The notes beneath the pieces were generated by a model. It was not told the DNA's origin. It did not search any database and saw only the letters and a program-made list of their open reading frames with translations. From an uncultured Hyphomonadaceae bacterium (lineage in GTDB: Bacteria > Pseudomonadota > Alphaproteobacteria > Caulobacterales > Maricaulaceae), in the NCBI GenBank assembly GCA_913058335.1, contig CAJXPX010000009.1, forward strand, positions 1-64,000: 64,000 bases of DNA, read 5' to 3'. Of this stretch, positions 8,994 to 17,475 are shown in pieces. Made by a program: the position numbers and the translations under genes. Each line of letters opens with the position of its first letter. Position 1 is the stretch's first letter.

Positions 8994-10073
8994 TCACTCA
9001 CTCGCGCTCTCTTTATTTTTTATCCGCAATTCAGCGTCTTCCAACGCTTTTCGAGCATTCGTAAGCTCTCTACGAGCTTGTTTTAGCTCTTGCTCTGACT
9101 CTTGTGTACCGTCGACATCTTTGAGCATAGACTCTATAGTTTCCAGCATAGTTCTAGCTGCGGCCAGTTTCGCTTCTGCCTTATGGCTCTCATGAAACAT
9201 GACATAGCCATCCTTCTCTCCCATTTTAAAGCGAAGAGGGGTTTTGCCATAAAACTCTTTATCCTTGGAAACAACAAAATGTCGATCTGCCGAGACTTCG
9301 CCCTTTTCGTTCTTATATCCAGGCGGGAGGGGAGGCTCAGGTGGTTCTGTTATATCGCCTTTCCACACAAACACGTTTGAGAGCTCAGTCTCTAGGTTTT
9401 CGAGATCTTCTAGGCCCTCTACATTCTTAAGCGCATCTAGAACTTTGAGCCTTTCAATCTCTCCCAATCCTTCCAATTCAGAAAGTTTTTTTAGGTCTTC
9501 CAGATTTGAGAGCTCTTTCAATCTTTCCAATCGGTATCGCTTCTTCTCTCCGCTTTCGTCCACAAAGCGTAGCGTCCTGACCTTGCCCATTGTGTCCAAA
9601 GCAAGTTGTTCTCCAGAATCAAATTTCAGCTGATTATCTTCCCCGACGGAAAAAGCCCAAGACTTGGATTTTTTAGCTGTTTCAAGATTAAAGCCCTCGA
9701 TCTCGGAGGTTTCGACCTTTCGCTTATTCCCCTCTTCGTCAAATTCGTAAGCTTCGAATTCGTCCCCGTCGATTTCGATTTCATAGTGTTTTTTGATTTC
9801 ATTTCCATCATCATCAGTTTTATGAAGCTTAATCACGGATTTTTGGCTGCTGGTTGTGACCACTGTGTCTTTCAGTGCCCCCTCCGGATGACTTTCCGCA
9901 ACGGTCATAGGAGCGGATAAGGTCGCAACGCCAAGGACAAAACTAGCTGTTGCGCCCTTCGCCCAAGTTTTATTGACCTTTGGGCTCGCCAAGATTTCTA
10001 ATCGGTCCGCTAGCGGGTGGGCCATGCCCAACGCCAAGGGGTGGGACATGCCCAAATCAAACCATTTCGTCAT
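8994..10073 (-). CDS. Unknown single-pass protein with Leu-x-x triplet repeat, third gene of BlaI operon
   Basis: I do not recognise this 359-residue protein. Residues 7-22 are a tandem octapeptide (LGMSHPLA, LGMAHPLA). One membrane helix follows at about 40-58 (ASFVLGVATLSAPMTVA), then a charged region with DDDGNEIKKHYEIEIDGDEFEAYEFDEEGN. Residues 182-227 have a hydrophobic residue at every third position for sixteen triplets. The segment after it is proline-rich (PPEPPLPPGY). The C-terminus (about 295-355) is a likely coiled coil. The start is good: AGGAG lies six bases before ATG 10073, inside the end of the M56 gene, with a 17-base overlap. The juxtamembrane part looks like the portion of BlaR1-like proteins that follows the protease, so it may be the split-off C-terminal partner. 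Confidence 0.7.
   Translation of the reverse strand: MTKWFDLGMSHPLALGMAHPLADRLEILASPKVNKTWAKGATASFVLGVATLSAPMTVAESHPEGALKDTVVTTSSQKSVIKLHKTDDDGNEIKKHYEIEIDGDEFEAYEFDEEGNKRKVETSEIEGFNLETAKKSKSWAFSVGEDNQLKFDSGEQLALDTMGKVRTLRFVDESGEKKRYRLERLKELSNLEDLKKLSELEGLGEIERLKVLDALKNVEGLEDLENLETELSNVFVWKGDITEPPEPPLPPGYKNEKGEVSADRHFVVSKDKEFYGKTPLRFKMGEKDGYVMFHESHKAEAKLAAARTMLETIESMLKDVDGTQESEQELKQARRELTNARKALEDAELRIKNKESASE
9390..9533 (-). repeat. Protein-level triplet repeat (L-x-x)16
   Basis: In the encoded protein, residues 182, 185, 188 and so on through 227 are Leu (14 times), Ile or Val, with mostly charged residues between them. I counted each position by hand. The DNA itself is not a clean tandem repeat, so the pattern is held at protein level. 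Confidence 0.8.
10008..10055 (-). repeat. 24-bp imperfect tandem duplication encoding LGMSHPLA/LGMAHPLA
   Basis: Two adjacent 24-base units, each starting TTGGGCATG and encoding LGM(S/A)HPLA, differ at only a few bases. They lie at the junction of the M56 peptidase gene and the next gene. Confidence 0.8.
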
Positions 10074-11001
10074 TTTCGTCTCCTATTGAAAATTTCTCCG
10101 TCAGATTTGGCTCGCTCAAAGCTAAACCGAGGGGGGATTGATGACCGGACTGTAGTGAAGTTTTTGCCGCGTGGACGAGTGTCTGCGCGTAGGAATGCGC
10201 GATTTCGCCTCCGCCGGTTTTTGCGACAACAGCAGCGTCGCAGGCGGCCTCTTGATCGATGCGCATTTTATGGGCTGCGTAATGCACCAAAGGATTAGGC
10301 CAGAACAGCGCCCGAAAGCCGAGCATGGCGAGAGCTACCCAGAGATCCCCGCGTTTTATGTGAGACATTTCATGCACCAGAGCAAAAATTTGTTGTTCTC
10401 GATTAAACCGGACGTCAAAGTCCTGCGGGAGCAATATTAGAGGACAGGCCAAGCCTGTCACCATCGGGCTGGTAACGGCATGGCTTAACCGAATAGTCGG
10501 AACGGGGCGCAGGCCTGTAATCTTTCGAGCTCTATCAATGCTCGGTAAGAGAGGATCGGAAACAGGCGTCGAAGTGGCCTTCATTCGCGCCATAAAAGCA
10601 CCTTGCCGGACGAGCTGAAATCCAAACCAAAACATGGCGATACTTAGCCAGATAAGAGCAATACTCGCCCAGATCGCAGGCATAGAAATGTAAGACGATG
10701 TCTCGGCGAAAGCGTTCGGATCTACCGTGAAACTCTGCAAATTTTCAATCGGTAAATTAGATATTATCGGGTCTAATTTAGAGCTTTGCGACTCTAAACT
10801 TTCCGGCGCGGGGCGGCGCAAAAAAGGAACAGTAAGAGTCGGCATAAAGAGGCGCAGGGCGGGCAATAGCCAGAGAGCATAGGCTGCCCCCGCCCCAAAA
10901 TAGCGCGCAAACGGACGCCGGATAATCAGCACCAGTCCGATCAAGAAACTGACCATCAGCCCCGTCTGCAACCCCCAATCTGCCGCCTCTACCAAGGTCA
11001 T
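10057..11001 (-). CDS. M56 family (BlaR1/MecR1-like) membrane metallopeptidase
   Basis: A 314-residue inner-membrane zinc protease. Hydrophobic helices lie near residues 13-28, 33-52 and 105-130. The catalytic motif HEMSH follows (FALVHEMSHIKRGDL, about residues 208-222), and a downstream EAACDAAVV segment holds the third ligand. In BlaR1/MecR1 systems a periplasmic sensor domain triggers the protease, which cleaves BlaI. Here the chain ends soon after the protease domain (SEPNLTEKFSIGDENDEMV), with no fourth helix or penicillin-binding sensor. The start overlaps blaI by ATGA and the end overlaps the next gene by 17 bases, so all three are translated as one operon. Confidence 0.88.
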   Translation of the reverse strand: MTLVEAADWGLQTGLMVSFLIGLVLIIRRPFARYFGAGAAYALWLLPALRLFMPTLTVPFLRRPAPESLESQSSKLDPIISNLPIENLQSFTVDPNAFAETSSYISMPAIWASIALIWLSIAMFWFGFQLVRQGAFMARMKATSTPVSDPLLPSIDRARKITGLRPVPTIRLSHAVTSPMVTGLACPLILLPQDFDVRFNREQQIFALVHEMSHIKRGDLWVALAMLGFRALFWPNPLVHYAAHKMRIDQEAACDAAVVAKTGGGEIAHSYAQTLVHAAKTSLQSGHQSPLGLALSEPNLTEKFSIGDENDEMV

Positions 11002-11366
11002 TTCTTTAACCTCGCCAGAAGGGCTTCAAGCTCTTCAATATCCGTTTCACTTAGGCCCTCCCCTTTGGCCAAATGTGCCACGAGCGGCGCGGCGCGGCCT
11101 CCAAATAAACGTTCCGATAGGCTTTTGGCGGCGTGGGAGGCGTATGTGTCTTTGGCGATGAGCGGCGTATATAAATAACGGCGACCATCGGCTTCGGTGG
11201 ACAGAGCGCCTTTCTCTACCAATCGCGAAAGGAGCGTTTTGACCGTCCGGCTGCTCCAGTCTTTGTTATTATCGAGCCGCTCCACAACCTCACTGGCGGC
11301 CATTGGGCTTTTTTCCCAAAGGACGTTCATGATGTCGAGTTCAGATTGTGAAATGCGCTGAGCCAT
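10998..11366 (-). CDS. BlaI/MecI/CopY family transcriptional repressor
   Basis: A 122-residue winged-helix repressor. The N-terminus ISQSELDIMNVLWEKSPMAASEVVE and the WSSRTVKTLLSRLVEKGAL recognition segment are typical of BlaI. The C-terminal part dimerises and usually carries the site cut by the M56 partner, here the next gene. Two TACAnnTGTA half-sites lie just upstream, so it most likely represses its own operon. No beta-lactamase gene is nearby, so a role in antibiotic resistance should not be assumed. Confidence 0.93.
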   Translation of the reverse strand: MAQRISQSELDIMNVLWEKSPMAASEVVERLDNNKDWSSRTVKTLLSRLVEKGALSTEADGRRYLYTPLIAKDTYASHAAKSLSERLFGGRAAPLVAHLAKGEGLSETDIEELEALLARLKK

Positions 11367-11381
11367 GTCTTCCCTATCAAT

Positions 11382-11416
11382 TACATCTGTAATCTATAAG
11401 ATTGATTACAGATGTA
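11382..11416. promoter_or_regulatory. Twin BlaI-type operator (two TACAnnTGTA sites)
   Basis: TACATCTGTA at 11382-11391 and TACAGATGTA at 11407-11416 each match the known BlaI/MecI half-site pattern TACAnnTGTA. Together they form a larger perfect inverted repeat, ACATCTGTAATC and GATTACAGATGT, with nine bases between the arms. The element ends 15 bases before the blaI start codon, where it would cover the promoter or leader. Confidence 0.88.
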
Positions 11417-11442
11417 GTCAATAGAAAATTTGCCGCCTTAGA

Positions 11443-11916
11443 TTAATTTCCAGACAGGGTTTTGGATTCAGTTTTCAAAACGGCCGCGTAGGGAAGCCCA
11501 AGAAAAATCGGATCAAGATATTTATCCCGCCCGGCCGTTTCCCAGTTGGAGACGTTTTTAATACAAAACCTTGTGATCGCCGGGGGCTTAGCTTGCGCTT
11601 TTCGCTTGGCTTCAATTTCTTGGAACTCTTTGATTTCAGTCAAAGTCGCCGCCGCGCCGCTCTGGCAAGCCGAGATGACTTCTGGGGGCGTTTCATCCTT
11701 AATTTGCGCAAATTCTGATCTTGTATAAGCTTTATAAGCCACACTCACCTGCGGCCCCGAAAGATATTTTACCAAAATCATGCGGCGGTAATCGGGGTTA
11801 TCCGAGGGAAGAGACTCTATGAGCAAGACAGGGCTGCTATTAGGAGACTGCGCCGCCGCCTCGCCCGCACCAAACAGAGCAGCGCTGATAAAGGCAGATA
11901 AGAAAATAGCTTTCAT
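11443..11916 (-). CDS. Small exported protein of unknown function
   Basis: A 157-residue protein with a clear signal peptide (MKAIFLSAFISAALFGAGEAAAQ) and therefore probably periplasmic. I do not recognise the mature domain. It contains two cysteines (VISACQSG and ITRFCIKN) that could form a disulphide, and a WETAGRDKYLDP segment. I chose ATG 11916 rather than the ORF start at 11979 because AAGGAGG lies nine bases upstream and the signal peptide begins there. The BlaI operator lies between this gene's 3' end and blaI, so the two need not be co-regulated. Confidence 0.75.
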   Translation of the reverse strand: MKAIFLSAFISAALFGAGEAAAQSPNSSPVLLIESLPSDNPDYRRMILVKYLSGPQVSVAYKAYTRSEFAQIKDETPPEVISACQSGAAATLTEIKEFQEIEAKRKAQAKPPAITRFCIKNVSNWETAGRDKYLDPIFLGLPYAAVLKTESKTLSGN

Positions 11917-12565
11917 CTTGATCACGCCTCCTTGTTCCTTTCCGCGATAATAGCAAAAGCCCGGCCCATTCCTAGACACTCAATACAGTTGGGCACGTGA
12001 AGGGGTTTCACTCTATTCCTGCCATTTCGTACCTGCCAAGCGAAGAGGCGTGCGCTCTGCAGCCTGTCCGGCCTTGTGCGGACTGACAGGACAAATTCAA
12101 ATTGTGCATCACCCACACCTTTCGTCCAACTCGCCATCAAGTGCTGAGCCTTTCTCACGGATTCCAAAATAAAATGGACAGCCCGCGGGGTCGGCCTCCT
12201 CACCGGAAACCGAAAAATATTAAATTGTTTCGTAAGGCGGCAAACCCCACGGCAGCGATTTTATACTATGGCGGCCTCTTGTTTTTCCGACAGTCGCGCT
12301 CACCGGGTTTATTTCAGCCCGACACTGCACGGTACGGCAGGCAAACACACCATAACAGGCCCGGCACAGTCGGATGTGTCAACACCCGATGCTCAACCTC
12401 GCTGTCTCTTGAACCAGAACCTGACGCGTTCCTGTCCGTGCCCAAGAGAACGAGCTTAGAATATCATGGGTTTTGAAGGCGGGGACGGAGTTTTTAATTT
12501 GAGTTATGAAACAGAGGGATAGCAAGAAATAAACATGGAGGGTTTTCACCTCCGATTTCCACTCC

Positions 12566-12600
12566 CGTCATTACAAGACTTGACCGGCAAATCCATGCGA
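12566..12600. repeat. Degenerate REP-like palindromic element
   Basis: CGTCATTACAAGACTTGACC and the following GGCAAATCCATGCG resemble a degraded form of the CGTCATTCCCGG...AATCCATG palindromic repeats common between alphaproteobacterial genes. The centre no longer pairs well. Confidence 0.4.
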
Positions 12601-12694
12601 TGATGATTCCACACGTTTGAGTTCGCCGGTTTTATGTTTCAGCTTCGCATTGGAAAACGTTAATATGTTTTAGGTGGCTAAACCTACCAAATGT

Positions 12695-12717
12695 ATTCCC
12701 CGGCCCCGCCGGGGAAT
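12695..12717. repeat. Perfect 10-bp hairpin ATTCCCCGGC/GCCGGGGAAT, REP-like
   Basis: The two arms pair perfectly around a three-base loop and are followed by GACG, as in the ATTCCCCGG..GGGGAATGACG repeat family. It lies 15 bases beyond the ileS stop, with no T tract on the minus strand. It may act as a 3' end stabiliser rather than a classical terminator. Confidence 0.65.
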
Positions 12718-12731
12718 GACGAAAATGTAGT

Positions 12732-15638
12732 TTACCGCTTATCAAACAACGCAACAGCGGCGGCGTCTCTTGGCGTAATCTCGCCTTCGCCTTGGAAATA
12801 TTTCCAGCTGCGTTCGCATTTTTTATAGCCTTCAGCCTCTTTCAGGTCGGAAACAGACAGACTGCCTTCGTCTTGACTTGCGCTAAGCTCGCAATGGCTG
12901 ACAATTAAATAGTCCGCCAAGCAATCTCGTGGGTCGCTTGGATTTGCATATAAATTATCACCCGTAATTCCGAGCGCTTTCATTGGGCCTGAAAGGCTGG
13001 CTTCAGTTGCCTTTACGGAGGCGTCGAGTGAGGACTTGATAACGCCCTCTCGCCGCAATGGCTCAATCGCTTCTTGCGCCTTCACCCTGAAATTGCGAAC
13101 AGCTTGAATATTCGACGCCAAATCCTCATTCTTCCACTCATCCGGACAGCTTCGGAACAACTCCAAATGCACAGAGCCGTCTTCGGACGGATGCCTTGCC
13201 TGCCAAACCTCTTCCATGGTGAAGCTCATGATCGGCGCAAGCCAGGTGGTCAGGCGTTGGAAAATCTCGTTCATGACCGTGCGGCATGCGCGGCGGCGTG
13301 TGCTGTCCAGAGGATCGCAATAAAGCGCGTCCTTCCGGATATCGAAATAAAAGGCTGATAAATCCACTGTGCAGAAATTAAATAAAGTGCTGAAGATTTT
13401 TTTGTGATCGTGATTACGAACCCAGCCTTCATGCTCTTCTGTGATTTCAGACAGGCGGTGCAGCACCCATTTTTCCAGCGCCGGCATGTCCGCATATTCC
13501 ACTGTTTCAGAGCCGTCAAATCCGTCCAGCGCGCCAATCATGTAACGCAAAGTATTTCGAAGTTTGCGGTAAGCATCCGCGCTTGTCTGGATAATTTCCT
13601 TGCCAATTTTCAGATCATTTGCCCAATCGGAACTGGCCGTCCAGATGCGCATGATTTCCGCACCATATTGTTTGGAAATATCTTCCGGGCTCATCGTATT
13701 GCCGAGGGATTTCGACATTTTTAGGCCTTTTTCATCCACGACAAAGCCGTGGGTCAGAACGCCTTTATAAGGAGCTTCGCCGTAGATGGCGCAGCTTTCC
13801 ATCAGAGAGCTCTGGAACCAGCCGCGATGTTGGTCTGACCCTTCGAGATAAAGATCGGCGCGGTCAGGCAAGTCGTCGCGGCGTTTCAGACAAAACGCGT
13901 GAGTGGATCCGGAATCAAACCAGACATCCAGGATGTCCGTGACCTTTTCCCAGCCGTCATTGCCTTCCGGCATAAACTCTTCAACCGGCGTATCGAACCA
14001 GCCATCCACGCCCTGATCTTCGACCTTGGCCAGAATACGGGAATTGATTTCGTCGGCATCATCCCGTTCTGTATGAAGCTTTCCATCTTTATCGACAATG
14101 AGCGTAATCGGAACGCCCCAGTTTCTCTGTCGGGAAATCAGCCAGTCCGGACGGTCAGCAACCATGGTGCCAATACGGTTGCGTCCGCGATCCGGCCAAA
14201 AGGCCGTATCGTCAATCGCCTTCAATGCCTTGTCGCGCAGGCCATCTTTGGACATGGAGATAAACCATTGCGGCGTGGCGCGGCGGATTACGGGGGCTTT
14301 AGAGCGCCAGCTATGGGCGTCGCGGAGCATCATGATACCTCGCGCCATGATATTGCCCGTCTCCATCAGCGCCTTGATGACTTCTGCGTTCGCCTTGCCG
14401 TCTTGGCCGCGTTTCTTGCCGGAGGTGCGGATAACGTCGAGGCCTTGCAGACGGGCCGGCATAACATCGGTGTAGCAGCCGGCATCGTCCAAAGTCATTG
14501 GAACGATAGGATCGACACCTAATCCTTCGAGCATTTTTTGATTCGAGATCCAGATACCGTAATCGTCTTCACCATGGCTCGGGGCTGTATGGACAAAACC
14601 CGTACCAGCATCAGCGGTTACATGAGAGCCTTCGAGAAGTGGCACAGGATAATCAAACTTTCCTTCCGCGCCATCCATATTTTTTAAAGGGTGGTCAAGA
14701 ACCAAAGTGGAGGCATCCACATCTTCCAAGCGATTGGCCGATTTAATTAAACCCGCTTTCGCAACGGAAGGCCACAAATCATCGGCAACAGCAAGCCTGT
14801 CACCGGGTTTTGACCAAGGTTTAAATTCGCTCTCTTCCATCTCCGTAACTTCATAAAGGCCATATTTGATCGCGCCGGAATAACTTACCGCGCGGTTTGC
14901 CGGAATTGTCCAAGGTGTAGTTGTCCAGATAACGACTGAGGCGTTTTCCAAACCTTCTTGCACAGGAAACTTCACATAAATCTGTGTCGCCTTCTTATCC
15001 TGATATTCGACCTCGGCTTCGGCCAGCGCGGTTTGTTCCACGGGCGACCACATGATCGGTTTGGAACCGCGATAAAGCTGACCTGTTCCCGCGATTTTCA
15101 AAAGCTCTCCGCAGATGACGGACTCGCTGTCAAAATTCATCGTCTTATAGGGGTTGTCCCAATCGCCAATGACGCCGAGACGTTTAAATTCTTCGCGTTG
15201 GACGTCGAGCCATTCGGCCGCGTATTCGCGGCAGCGCGTGCGGAATTCTGATCCCGGGACGTCTTCCTTGGGGCGGCCTTTACCGCGAAATTCTTCTTCG
15301 ACTTTCCACTCAATCGGCAGGCCGTGGCAATCCCAGCCCGGAACATAATTCGCATCATGGCCGAGCATTTGGTGAGAGCGGTTGACGATATCTTTGAGGA
15401 TTTTGTTAAGCGCCGTGCCCATATGGATATGACCATTGGCATAGGGCGGGCCATCATGGAGCGTATAGGGCCCCTTGGCATTTTCCGCCTTGCGTTGCTT
15501 TTCATAGAGTCCAATTTCGTTCCAGCGCGCTATCCAATCGGGTTCGCGTTTGGGCAGGCTCGCCCGCATTGGAAAATCGGTTTTTGGCAGGAATAACGTC
15601 TCGCGGTAATCGCGGGTCGTCTCAGATGAATCAGTCAT
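12732..15638 (-). CDS. ileS: Isoleucyl-tRNA synthetase
   Basis: A 968-residue class I aminoacyl-tRNA synthetase that charges tRNA-Ile. It has the HIGH-type motif GPPYANGHIHMG (about residues 63-74) and the KMSKS loop in GLKMSKSLGN (about residue 640). The large inserted editing domain includes the WTTTPWTIPANRA segment, and the C-terminal part has an anticodon-binding domain. The last part lacks the four-cysteine zinc finger of E. coli IleS; only one Cys (KKCERSW) lies near the end. That is common in alphaproteobacteria. It stands alone; lspA, often its neighbour, is not adjacent. Confidence 0.97.
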   Translation of the reverse strand: MTDSSETTRDYRETLFLPKTDFPMRASLPKREPDWIARWNEIGLYEKQRKAENAKGPYTLHDGPPYANGHIHMGTALNKILKDIVNRSHQMLGHDANYVPGWDCHGLPIEWKVEEEFRGKGRPKEDVPGSEFRTRCREYAAEWLDVQREEFKRLGVIGDWDNPYKTMNFDSESVICGELLKIAGTGQLYRGSKPIMWSPVEQTALAEAEVEYQDKKATQIYVKFPVQEGLENASVVIWTTTPWTIPANRAVSYSGAIKYGLYEVTEMEESEFKPWSKPGDRLAVADDLWPSVAKAGLIKSANRLEDVDASTLVLDHPLKNMDGAEGKFDYPVPLLEGSHVTADAGTGFVHTAPSHGEDDYGIWISNQKMLEGLGVDPIVPMTLDDAGCYTDVMPARLQGLDVIRTSGKKRGQDGKANAEVIKALMETGNIMARGIMMLRDAHSWRSKAPVIRRATPQWFISMSKDGLRDKALKAIDDTAFWPDRGRNRIGTMVADRPDWLISRQRNWGVPITLIVDKDGKLHTERDDADEINSRILAKVEDQGVDGWFDTPVEEFMPEGNDGWEKVTDILDVWFDSGSTHAFCLKRRDDLPDRADLYLEGSDQHRGWFQSSLMESCAIYGEAPYKGVLTHGFVVDEKGLKMSKSLGNTMSPEDISKQYGAEIMRIWTASSDWANDLKIGKEIIQTSADAYRKLRNTLRYMIGALDGFDGSETVEYADMPALEKWVLHRLSEITEEHEGWVRNHDHKKIFSTLFNFCTVDLSAFYFDIRKDALYCDPLDSTRRRACRTVMNEIFQRLTTWLAPIMSFTMEEVWQARHPSEDGSVHLELFRSCPDEWKNEDLASNIQAVRNFRVKAQEAIEPLRREGVIKSSLDASVKATEASLSGPMKALGITGDNLYANPSDPRDCLADYLIVSHCELSASQDEGSLSVSDLKEAEGYKKCERSWKYFQGEGEITPRDAAAVALFDKR

Positions 15639-15916
15639 GGATGTCTCGGATAAAATAGGACGTTAAAAAGCGGGTAGAAATTCCCGGCACGCCTTTAGCG
15701 TACCGGGCTAATAATTCGTATTGTTATGGCCCGTCTAAACATGGTTTTCGCGTATCACACCGGAGTTCAACCGTCTAGGTGAGACTTAACTCCTCCATGT
15801 TTTCCAACCCAAAATAAATACCGCGTTTAGCAGCATGTAAATCAATGAGGCGGCGAATGTCCCGCGCCTAGCTAAAATGTGCCAGCGCAAATGAAGTCAA
15901 GCGCGGGGACATGCTT

Positions 15917-16297
15917 TCAACCGAGCCGTTTAGACTTTTTCTTTTGCTCTTCCAGCATGAGTTCGCGTTTGATACGGGCCAAAGTAAACCCGAGATTGCG
16001 GCGTTTGATTTGCCCGCGCGGGATATATCCGAGTTTTTCGGCGTAGCCTTCGGGGTATTTCTTGAGCAGTTCGGCATGCAGGCTACGGATCATTAAAAGA
16101 TGCCCGCCTCGGACAAAAACAAAATATAGAGAGAAAAAGCCGACGATGAGGGCGTTTTGATTCAGATCTGCCGGATTATCTGTCAGCCCCCGAAACAGGA
16201 GCAATATCCCAACCAGAATGGAAGCACTCGGTAGCACGCAGCGCGTCAACCAAAAGCGCAGCGACAGCCAATCTCGCAGGAGAAGCTCTGGGGTCAT
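15917..16297 (-). CDS. Small two-helix membrane protein, function unknown
   Basis: A 126-residue protein with hydrophobic helices at about residues 15-36 and 48-64. A cytosolic basic tail follows, ending LARIKRELMLEEQKKKSKRLG. I do not recognise a family. The codon use and the clean open frame, together with the gap on both sides, make it a likely real gene, but no ribosome binding site stands out. The 278 bases between it and ileS show nothing I can name. Confidence 0.6.
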   Translation of the reverse strand: MTPELLLRDWLSLRFWLTRCVLPSASILVGILLLFRGLTDNPADLNQNALIVGFFSLYFVFVRGGHLLMIRSLHAELLKKYPEGYAEKLGYIPRGQIKRRNLGFTLARIKRELMLEEQKKKSKRLG

Positions 16298-16363
16298 AGG
16301 CAGAGTATAGCTTAAATTAGGCGTTCGTGCGACGGGGCATTACAGCCCGGGCGTTTAGTCTAT

Positions 16364-16936
16364 TTAAATGCCGCCATCAATAATGCGGAGAAATTCCATA
16401 CGTTGTTCAGATTGATGGAATTTACCGGACAAAGCCGTGCTGATCATCCGATGCGGTGTCTTGATTCCGCGCATCGTCATGCAGAGATGTTCGCCCTTGG
16501 CCATGACGGCAACATTTTCAGTTTCCAAAATCTCTTTCAATTCATTGGCGACGTCCGAGACTAACTGCTCTTGAAGGGTGAGTTTGTGCGCATGTTTATG
16601 CGCAATACGAGCAAATTTTGATAGACCCAAAACTTTCTCCTCTGCAATATAGGCAATGGAGAGATCGCACCAAAATGGCAGCATATGGTGTTCGCACATG
16701 GACCAAACTTTGACACCGGTCACGGCCACCATTTGGTTGTGTTTGACGGCAGAAAATGTGGTGTCCAGTTTTCCAGCGTCATATTCGATAAATTCACGCC
16801 AGAAATTTGCTATACGTCGCGGCGTTTCTATCAGCCCTTCACGGGTCGGGTCTTCGCCGATGGCTTCCAACAACTCGGTCACCAACGCTTTCACTCGTGC
16901 GTGGTCAATTTTTTTTACTTGGTCAGAATCGGACAT
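16364..16936 (-). CDS. folE: GTP cyclohydrolase I
   Basis: A 190-residue enzyme that opens GTP to 7,8-dihydroneopterin triphosphate, the first step of folate synthesis. The zinc site is visible as Cys and His in VWSMCEHHMLPF and Cys in GEHLCMTMRG. The GLSKFARIAHKHAHKLTLQEQL segment and TPHRMISTALSG are typical, and the length is normal. The start ATG 16936 opens MSDSDQVKK. It is monocistronic, with neighbours in unrelated pathways. Confidence 0.96.
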   Translation of the reverse strand: MSDSDQVKKIDHARVKALVTELLEAIGEDPTREGLIETPRRIANFWREFIEYDAGKLDTTFSAVKHNQMVAVTGVKVWSMCEHHMLPFWCDLSIAYIAEEKVLGLSKFARIAHKHAHKLTLQEQLVSDVANELKEILETENVAVMAKGEHLCMTMRGIKTPHRMISTALSGKFHQSEQRMEFLRIIDGGI

Positions 16937-16989
16937 GAATATTCCTTTGTGCGCTTATGGCGCAATGTATATGGGCATCGCCCGTTTTT

Positions 16990-17418
16990 TTAAAGCGCGG
17001 CTCTAATGGCGGCAACCCGCTTTCTGTTTGCGCCGCGATCTGAGTATCCAACACGGGACGCTGACCGAATGTGACAGACCGCCCCATCGGTTCGTACTTC
17101 AACATCGTCGACAAATTTAAATACTGAACTCATATAAGTTGCCGAAAGATAATCATCTCTGTGTGATGTAATCACTCCGCCAGTCTTTTTTATGGCGGCC
17201 ATGACCTCTTCCAGTCCGGCCTGAAGCGGTTTCACCACCTTTTCGGGCTGTGTACCAGGTTCGGAGCTTACGGCATTGGGCGAGTCCGGACATTCGGCCA
17301 AACGGCCATTCACAAGACCCTTGGGTTTTCCTTTTTGCGACCACAGGCCTAAAAGAAAGAACAAAATCGACCCTCCAAACGTTAAAAGAAGAGCGAGCTT
17401 TATAATCATACCAAACAT
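16990..17418 (-). CDS. DUF1499 family membrane-anchored protein
   Basis: A 142-residue protein with an N-terminal membrane helix (MIIKLALLLTFGGSILFFLLGLW) and a DUF1499 domain. Marks are LAECPDSPNAVSSEP near residue 37 and VDDVEVRTDGAVCHIRSASRVGYSDRGANRKR near the C-terminus, the most conserved family stretch. The function of DUF1499 is unknown. Starts at 17418 or 17409 are both possible; the ORF start at 17454 adds residues without family similarity. It is divergent from the sugar dehydrogenase lipoprotein with a very short space between them. Confidence 0.82.
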   Translation of the reverse strand: MFGMIIKLALLLTFGGSILFFLLGLWSQKGKPKGLVNGRLAECPDSPNAVSSEPGTQPEKVVKPLQAGLEEVMAAIKKTGGVITSHRDDYLSATYMSSVFKFVDDVEVRTDGAVCHIRSASRVGYSDRGANRKRVAAIRAAL

Positions 17419-17475
17419 GAGAGCTGATTTAAGGGGTTCATCCCCAAAGCGCAATCAGAATAGGAGACGAAGAGA

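Larger units (their letters stand above)
11980..12731. other. Gene-poor 750-bp stretch with hairpins and degenerate repeats
   Basis: No ORF here has a good start, ribosome site or recognisable family. The open frames on both strands (for example 11922-12203 minus and 12102-12476 plus) are low-complexity and unlike their neighbours. I looked for RNase P RNA, tmRNA and SRP RNA landmarks on both strands and found none. Two repeat-like hairpins lie at the ileS-proximal end and are listed separately. It could hold an unrecognised RNA or the remnant of a decayed gene. Confidence 0.5.

Noticed and set aside
10998-11366. Beta-lactamase regulation as the role of the BlaI/M56 pair
   Set aside because: No beta-lactamase gene or penicillin-binding sensor domain occurs in the window.
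11922-12203. 93-residue minus-strand ORF (MRRPTPRAVHFILE...) upstream of the small exported protein
   Set aside because: No ribosome site, no family, and it overlaps the leader and well-placed ribosome site of the 11443-11916 gene.
12102-12476. 124-residue plus-strand ORF in the gene-poor stretch
   Set aside because: Composition and codon choice unlike neighbours, no ribosome site and no recognisable domain.
12000-12500. RNase P RNA, tmRNA or SRP RNA
   Set aside because: None of the conserved landmarks of these RNAs was seen on either strand.
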